A stretch of DNA of 64,000 nt from NCBI RefSeq assembly GCF_011075055.1, contig NC_058138.1, positions 5,538,001 to 5,602,000 of the forward strand, written 5' to 3'. The DNA comes from Mangifera indica. Lineage: Eukaryota; Streptophyta; Magnoliopsida; Sapindales; Anacardiaceae. The notes under the pieces are model-generated. The model had not been told where the DNA came from. It worked only from the letters and a program-made list of their open reading frames with translations, and did no database searches. The position numbers and the translations under genes were made by a program. This document shows positions 57,399 to 64,000 of this stretch, one piece after another (position 1 is the first letter of the stretch; every line of letters begins with the position of its first letter).

Positions 57399-58029
57399 GA
57401 TTGATGACAAAACATATGCTTAAGCAAGAAAAAATCAATTTAGAGAGTTTATAAAAACTTCAAAGATCAATTTAAAACTCCTCCTCACTTGAAAAGCTCT
57501 CTCTTACTTTAACAATACAAATCAATTTGGTTTTAACTCATTTTATTTTAATTTATTTAACTCTTTCAAAAATCAAACTCATTTAACTCTTTTCAAATTC
57601 AATAAGACATATAAATCATTTTTATTTAAAAAATGACCAATCTTGGTTTATATAAGTCATTTTTATTTGAAAAAAAGGCCAATCTCGCCCTTTTTTTGCC
57701 ATAAATAAAAAACAATTCGGTAGAGTTTTCACTGTTTTTCAGATATCCCAAAATGATAAACAAAAGAAAAACACTCCTAATGTCAATCAACACAACCAAC
57801 TTCTTAATATCATCATCAACAACAATAAACCAATCATCAACAAAAAATCCATAATATTCATAATATCATAACATAGCATCATAAAAAAAAAAAGTTCAAT
57901 AAACATGCATGATAAAGTAAACATAGCAAATGAAACATGAGTCAAAATATACATAAATACATGTTTCTCAAAAGACTATGCAAAATGATGATGCAATAAG
58001 ATAAAAAATGTGAATAGAGAATCAAGGCT

Positions 58030-59000
58030 CATCCTCTAAAGGTGGAGGCATATTGCTGAAACCAGGGTGACAGTCACGAACATGCTATTGAAGAAAAGAT
58101 TCCATGGAATGGAAACGCTGATCATAACCTTGCATATCATGACTCAACCCATGTAGAGATTTATTTATAAAGCTTATAAATCCAAGCACAGGGTCTTGAA
58201 AAGAAGATGACTTAGTATTCGAAACTAACTCGTGGCGAGGATGCATTCACTTACAACTAGAGGTAGGCTGAGAAGGACCTGAATTATGGGAATGGGCTTC
58301 CTCATCTTAAGGAGCAACGGGTTAAGGATTCGATTGAACAGGTTGTGTAGGCTAGTTGGGTTGAGGCCGAGTCTGAATAAGCTATTATCTACCTTGAGAA
58401 AGGTAATGGATCATTTGCATTCGTGTGAGGGTATCAAATCCAATGTAATCTCTCTCAGTAAAGTTCTTCAAATATGACATGTCATTTTCTTCTAATTTGA
58501 GCCTTAAACCCTCAACAATCACAGTAACCATAGTACCAAACTCAATAACCCTGTCCACAACATCCTCAATTGAATTGATCTTAATAATAAGTCAATGAGT
58601 CATACTACCTTACGACCACGTAAGACCACATCCAAAAGAACAAGATTCTTTAATGTCACTTGACTATTTGATTGATCACATGCATTTAAAGTATAAGTTA
58701 TCATGCAATGAATGAATCACATAATTAGATTATGCAAGGTGTTCGATTTAATAGTCTTTCTGTATGTCTCGACACCGCCTAATGTTTCCCAAGCTGCCTC
58801 AAAATCAAAATCAGTGGAAACATTCAATAAACCCTTATTGTCACATGCAAGCCACCGAGTTAAGTCTTCTAGTTTCACTTCAAAATAACTCCTTTTTAAT
58901 TGGAATTTCAAAATATAGTCAATCAATTCACCTCGGGATCCTTTGGCTAATTTTAAGCTACTATTAAATTTAAACACCGATGATTTAACATAATATGTGT
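58030..59000 (-). pseudogene. Env-like frame of the Sirevirus element (broken)
   Basis: On the minus strand 58,977-58,717 is open (SSLKLAKGSRGELIDYILKF, WLACDNKGLLNVSTDFDFEA). In shifted frames further down come YLKNFTERDYIGFDTLTRMQ, RPQPN-PTQPVQSNP, NTKSSSFQDPVLGFISFINK and YDQRFHSMESFLQ. Its place after RNase H and its Pro/Gln/Ser-rich tail fit the env-like frames of Sireviruses, whose function is not established. Several stops interrupt it; no membrane segment is visible in what remains. Confidence 0.55.
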
Positions 59001-59559
59001 CAAGCCAAAATAATTTTGCCTAACTAAAATCATATAAAATTGAACAGATCATCCCAAATACCAAGTGCTTATAAAACTGGTTTGTTTAGTGTTGTACGTG
59101 AAATAACACCGCAAACGATAAGCTTTTCAATAGCAATCCCATGCATTTGGTTCTGGATTTGAATTCCACAAATCTTAGTATGACAACTTCTTTGGGGTTG
59201 AGTTTTCGATGTCATAGGTGATGAACAAACTTGAAACCACTTTAAAATTGGATCACCTCAACAACACCACGATAGAGGATGACACTGGACCACCAGAATA
59301 TGAGAGCCAAAATGTAATGAAAAGAAAGAGGATGCCATGTATAATGGTGTACATGCAAGACATCACCAGAAATTGTGAGTTGAGGATGAACGACACATAA
59401 TTCGATGGAGAATTGCAACTTTTGTCACAAAAAATAAATGGAAATGCTTGTGTGGACTACAGTGAAGCAAAAAGAAAGGAGTTTATGTGATGATGACGGT
59501 TGAAAAAGGAGTTTTAGGCAACAACAAATCGAGGGGACAAAGGTCCTTGGGTGAGGTTG

Positions 59560-59860
59560 TTGGAAAAATATGGGGAAAAATTAGGTTTTTTTTTTTATAA
59601 AACCTCAGGGATGACCATCTCAATAAGTGAGACGGTCTTTCCCTCTTTGTGTTTTTGAAAACACGATACATGAGACATTTGTCACAAAAAGATTGAGGTT
59701 GGTGTCATTTCCCTTCTTTTTTTTTTTTTAAAATAAAATGGCTTATTAGATAACCATCACAAGAAGACTGAGATATGTGTCCTTTTCCCTTTTTTTTTGT
59801 AAAAAATAAAACAACTTATGGGATAACTGTTACATAAATTAGGATGGGCGTCTCGTGCCT
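59560..59860. repeat. Degenerate tandem units in the 3' region of the Copia element
   Basis: A unit of about 85-90 bases (CACAA(A)AAGA(T/C)TGAG(G/A)T, TGTCxTTTxCCCTT, AAAATAAAA, CTTATxxGATAAC) occurs about twice between 59,675 and 59,835, and a partial unit lies on either side. No coding content. Confidence 0.5.
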
Positions 59861-60373
59861 AAAATCTATTTTTTTGTAGAAAACTTTTGTGCAATGCATG
59901 TGCAATTTGAATTTGAACTTGTGTTTGAATCATCAGAACTTGGATATTAATGAAAATACATAGTGTAACATATGTATCATAAACACATATTGCAACCTAA
60001 GCACTTACAACCACATACAAGTGTGCTAACACATTCAAAATCATCAAAATGATATGTGACATGCAACTAAATGTCATAAATATGCAATTTCACACAAATC
60101 TATATAAATATACATTTAAGCAATCCATGAGCATACATACACATACACAAGTCCAAAAACATGTCAATAATCATTAAAACCATCCAAACACATTATAGTC
60201 AACGTGTTAAGCATATACAAGTATAAACCAAGTATAAAATCATAGAATCTCAAATACTTATTCTTAAGCATGATTAAAACATCATCATATCAAACAACTA
60301 TATACAAAAGCATTATCATATCAAATAAACATGATGAAAACAAGTATGTGTATTATCACAGATGTCATTTCAA

Positions 60374-61000
60374 TCATGTTTGAAGACATATAAAAGTTTG
60401 GGCACTCACTTGACTTGCATCGATCATGCCAAACTTTCTTCGAATATAGCAAAATCTTTCCTTATCAAGAAGCTTAGTTAAAATATCAACAAGTTGATGG
60501 TTAGTATCAATAAATTCAATTCGAATATCGTCCTTGCTGATATGATCACGTAAGAAATGATGTTTAATGTTTATATGCTTTGTTTTAGAGTGCAAGATAA
60601 GATTTTTTGAAAGTTAAATGACACTTGTATTATCATAAAATATAGGGATGTTTTTCATTTTGAAACCAAAATCTAAAAATTATTGGCTCATCCATAAAAG
60701 TTATGCACAATAACTCATGGAAACACATTCAACTTCCTTAGTAGATGTTGCCATTGAATTTTGTTTTTTTGAAAACGATGAGACAAACATATTTCTTAAA
60801 AATTGATAAGTACCACTTGTGCTTTTCCTATTTATTTGACATCCTTTGAAATTTGCATCAGAAAATACTTGTAATTCAAATGAGGATCCCTTAAGGAACC
60901 ATAAACCAATATTTGGGGTTCCCTTAAGGTATCTCAAGATTCGTTTCATGACATTTAAATGTGATTCTTTAGGATTTTTTGAAAATGTGCACACATGCAT
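60374..61000 (-). pseudogene. Copia RNase H
   Basis: Minus-strand frames give MKRILRYLKGTPNIGLWFLK, FSDANFKGCQINRKSTSGTY, SSFSKKQNSMATSTKEVECV and SKTKHINIKHHFLRDH, then the pol C-terminus. SDAN and the TKEVE segment carry the first catalytic Asp and Glu. A stop lies between 60,700 and 60,600. The fold is otherwise well kept. Confidence 0.85.
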
Positions 61001-61002
61001 GC

Positions 61003-61940
61003 ACTAAACATGATATTTGGCCTAGATGTAGTTAAATACAATAATACACCTATCATGCTTCTAAATGCTTTAGTTTCGACACTTTTATCTCTCTTATCCA
61101 CATCCAATTTGAGTGAGGTGCTTATGGGAGTGGGTTGCTCCTTGGATTCTTGCATGTTAAACCTTTTAATAAGGTCTTTGACATGTTTGGCTTGGTTGAG
61201 CAAAATTCCTTCCTTGTTTATTTGATTTGTAGTCTAAAGAAGTAGTTAAGCTCTCTTATTAAGCTTATTTCAAATTCATCTTGCATTATCTTAGAAAAAT
61301 CTCTATAAAGAGACTCATTAGTAGTAACGAAGATAATGTCATCAACATAAATTTAAATAACTAAGATGCCTTACATTTTCCTTTTTATGAATAAGATAAT
61401 ATCCATTTTTCCTTTCGAAAAACTATTTTTAATTAAGAAAAGACTTAATCTTTCATACCAACTCTAGGAGCTGATTTTAAACCATATAAAACTTTTTTTA
61501 ATTTAAAAACATGATTTGAGAATTTATGATTTTGGAAACTGGGAGGTTGTTTAACATAAACCTCTTCTTGAATGAAACCATTTAGAAATGCACTTTTAAC
61601 ATCCATTTGAAAAAGTTTGAAATTAAAATAACATGCATATGCAAGTAACATCCTAATTGCTTCTAATCTAGCTACGAGTGTATAGGTTTCATCGAAATCG
61701 ATACCTTTCTCTTAAGAGTACCCTTGGACGATTAGTCTTGCCTTGTTTCAAACAATAACTCATAGATTTTATGCCAATGGTGGGATGATCCATTGACCTT
61801 GGAACTTGTTTCCATATTCGGTTCCTTTCTAACTAGTTCAACTCCTCTTGCATAGCCAATATCTAACTCACATCTTGCAATGCCTCATCTATTTTCTTTG
61901 GCTCTATTTGTGACAAGAATGCCACAAATTCACATGTGTT
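61003..61940 (-). pseudogene. Copia reverse transcriptase
   Basis: QMDVKSAFLNGFIQEEVYVK and KKVLYGLKSAPR (61,651-61,445) give the first catalytic Asp. YVDD, the metal-binding box, is at 61,338-61,349 with a stop two codons before it. The thumb and connection (KHVKDLIKRFNMQESK, FRSMIGVLLYLTTSRPNIMF) follow at 61,203-61,010. Frameshifts separate these parts. Confidence 0.85.
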
Positions 61941-63180
61941 CTATAGAAAAACCCTTGTCCTTACATCTTGGGGTGTGTCTCCAATGATTTTTCCTTCCTT
62001 GACCTCATCCTTCACCCTTGGAAAAGTAGATTCCCTTTGAACTTCTTGAGGTTGCATGAGATTTTCTTCATATGACACTACCTCAAGTTGGTTTTCTTCT
62101 TCCTTAGGCTTAGAAGCTTCTTTGATTTGCAAATCTTTCATGAGCTTCACCACCTTATCTCCATTATTCCTATTAGAACACTTGGAAGAAGATTTGTAAA
62201 AAATAACATATATAGATTCTTCAACAACAAGTGTCCTTTTGTTGAAGATTCTATGCTCTTTGGAGGTTGATGAATAGCTTAGAAAAATTTCCTCATCCAA
62301 TTTGGCATCAAATTTTCCTAGGTTATCATTTCCATTATTTAACACAAAATACTTGTAACTAAAGGGATGAAAATATGCAATATTAGGTTTCTTCCATTTG
62401 AATAACTCATACGGAGTTTTTTTAAGGATTGACCTAATCATGGCCTTATTGATGATGTAACATGTGGTATTGATGACTTTACCCTAAAAAGATTTTGGCA
62501 AATCACGGTTACATAACATGATCCTAGCCATTTCCACCAATGTTATATTTCTCCTTTCAATAACTCCATTTTGTTGAAGAGTCCTAGGTGTCAAAAAGTT
62601 ATGCTCAGAGTCATGCTCATCATAATATGCTTCAAAATATGAATTTTCAAATTCTTTTCTATGATCACTTCTAATGCAAGTAATTGCAAAACTTACTTGG
62701 TTTTACAATTTCTTAATGAATGGATCAAATGTTTTGAAAGCATAATTTTTGTGCACAAGAAGTAAAACCCATATAAATCTTGAAAAGTTATTAACTATCA
62801 CAAAACAATAATTTTTTCCACCTAGACTTGTAGTCATAGATGGTTTACACAAGTCCGTATGTAATAGTTATAAAGGCCTAGAAGTTGAAATACAATTTTC
62901 GCTTTTAAAACAAGTTCTTGTTTGCTTTTCTAAAGCACATGCATCACAAATCTAGTCCTTTTTGAAAACTAATTTTGATAAACCTTTGACCAAATTCCTT
63001 TTTGAAAGTTTTTCCATCATATTAATGCTTGCATGACCTAACATTCTCTATCATAACCACATGTCTTCTTCCTTAGTTGACATGAGGCATAAATCTCTAA
63101 ATGAAATGTCATACAAATCTATAATGTATATAGTTGAATGTCTATGACCTATGAATGCAATGGTATTAGTGCAAGTGTCA
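61941..63180 (-). pseudogene. Copia integrase
   Basis: The core lies between about 63,000 and 62,450 in broken frames. The C-terminal part at 62,441-61,941 is open for 166 codons (LKKTPYELFKWKKPNIAYFH, KFDAKLDEEIFLSYSSTSKE, RIFNKRTLVVEESIYVIF) and then Glu/Lys-rich sequence typical of Sirevirus integrase tails. Confidence 0.8.
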
Positions 63181-63186
63181 ACAATT

Positions 63187-63460
63187 TCACAATATAAGGA
63201 ATAAAAGAAAACATTTGAAACCATTGTCACATAATTGACTTAAGCTAAGTAAATTATGTTTAAGACCATTAACAAGAAAAACATCATTAATTGATAGAGA
63301 AAAGTTACCTATGGTTCTGATAGCAATTACCTTCCCTTTGGAGTTGTCACCAAAGTTGACACTTCTACCATCTTTAGCTTTCAAGGAGGTGAAGAGGCTT
63401 TTGTGTTTGGTCATATGTCTTGAACATCCACTATCCAAGTACCATTTGCTCTTAGCTTCA
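63187..63460 (-). pseudogene. Copia protease/GAG-pre-integrase region
   Basis: MDSGCSRHMTKHKSLFTSLK carries the DSG active-site motif of Copia proteases. GRSVNFGDNSKGKVIAIRTI, then FLVNGLKHNLLSLSQLCDNG, mark the following GAG-pre-integrase domain. The frame is open for 83 codons. Confidence 0.85.
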
Positions 63461-63555
63461 AGGCACAGTTACCACAAAAACAAAATTTAAGCTTTTTTTG
63501 GTACCTAAATGGTTTTAGGTCCAATTGGGTTAGCCTTGAAAGTCCTTTTAGGAAC

Positions 63556-63960
63556 CTAAACCTTCTTAATTTTAAAGGTTTTGTCATTCCTAATTAGACA
63601 TCCCTTAATGGTGTGACCAACAAAAGCACAAAACTTGTATTTTATGTGCAATTCATGAGATTTCTTTAATGGCCTATGATTTTCAATGAAGGGTTTAGCC
63701 CCATTATAACTTAGACCTTCTTTATTTATCACAAACCTTTGTGATGCTAACATTTTATTTAATCTTTTTGTGTCAATTTTAAATTTATCTAATATTTCAT
63801 TTGAACTATCAAGTTTTTTCTTTAATTCAATATTTTCATTTTTCATGTTACCCAATGCTTTAGTCAAAGATTCTTTTTCATGCAAAGTTAGTTCTAGTTC
63901 CTATTTAGTTTTATCGTGCTTATTTTTGCTATGCTGTAACTCATCTTTCATGCATGCAAA
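63556..63960 (-). pseudogene. Copia Gag C-terminal part
   Basis: The 109-codon frame begins with a coiled coil (KALGNMKNENIELKKKLDSS, residues 8-45), as in Sirevirus Gag. A zinc-knuckle relic follows (FCAFVGHTIKGC), in which the first Cys of the CCHC set is Tyr. Gag would package element RNA. Confidence 0.7.
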
Positions 63961-64000
63961 GTTTTTGTTTAAAGATTTATTTCTTGAACCAATGCATTTA

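Larger units (their letters stand above)
56300..64000 (-). mobile_element. Sirevirus-type Ty1/Copia element, 3' part, running off the right edge
   Basis: On the minus strand the order is gag end, protease, integrase, reverse transcriptase, RNase H, a 2.9-kb region with an env-like remnant, purine tract and LTR. Integrase before reverse transcriptase marks Copia. The coiled-coil gag, the long 3' region with an env-like frame and the GGGAGATTGTT junction point to the Sirevirus (Maximus/SIRE) clade. Stops and frameshifts occur in every domain, so the copy is dead. The 5' LTR lies beyond the window. Confidence 0.85.

Noticed and set aside
1..64000. Bacterial-style defence systems, CRISPR arrays or operons
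   Set aside because: No spaced identical repeats, no operon-like gene runs, and plant introns and retrotransposons throughout.

Overview
The window reads as repeat-rich nuclear DNA of a flowering plant, most likely a eudicot. Support for this: AT-rich spacers, GT-AG introns, plant-type Ty3/Gypsy and Ty1/Copia elements, plant MITEs, and broken copies of plant nuclear genes (PPR proteins, an ARG1-type DnaJ protein, alpha-SNAP, CPL4, UMP synthase). I see no gene that is certainly intact, no rRNA, no convincing tRNA and no CRISPR array. Almost every coding signal is a retrotransposon or a pseudogene.

Layout. (1) 1-3.5 kb: 3' half of a decayed Ty3/Gypsy chromovirus on the + strand. (2) 3.5-19.6 kb: non-coding, built from repeated blocks, including a 2.7-kb tandem duplication carrying PPR gene 5' ends, a solo LTR with a clean target duplication, and several small repeats. 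(3) 19.6-23.5 kb: a PPR pseudogene followed by a NYN/PIN-like nuclease pseudogene. (4) 23,520-31,319: a complete, young LTR retrotransposon of the Athila type inserted in a coding exon of that nuclease gene. It has 1,344- and 1,343-base LTRs, target duplication GTAAT, a tRNA-Asp primer site, gag, a protease, and a pol gene reduced to its two ends. The host gene resumes at 31,325. (5) 32-35 kb: gene debris and spacer. (6) 35.2-43.6 kb: pieces of four unrelated genes on the minus strand, some with introns, which look shuffled. A long inverted repeat of about 950 bases (39,235-40,182) lies among them. (7) 43.6-52.8 kb: AT-rich spacer with degenerate repeats. (8) 52,880-55,572: a UMP synthase locus on the minus strand with an open orotate phosphoribosyltransferase exon but a damaged OMP decarboxylase half. 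(9) 55,803-56,284: a Tourist-like MITE. (10) about 56.3-64 kb: 3' part of a decayed Sirevirus-type Copia element on the minus strand, including an env-like region and the 3' LTR.

The genes do not form a pathway. The window mainly records genome turnover: tandem duplication, fragment capture, recent transposition by an element that must borrow its polymerase, and gene decay. The points most worth a second look are the internally deleted Athila-like element, the mosaic of gene fragments, the long hairpin, the half-decayed UMP synthase and the repeated palindromic motifs in the Sirevirus LTR.
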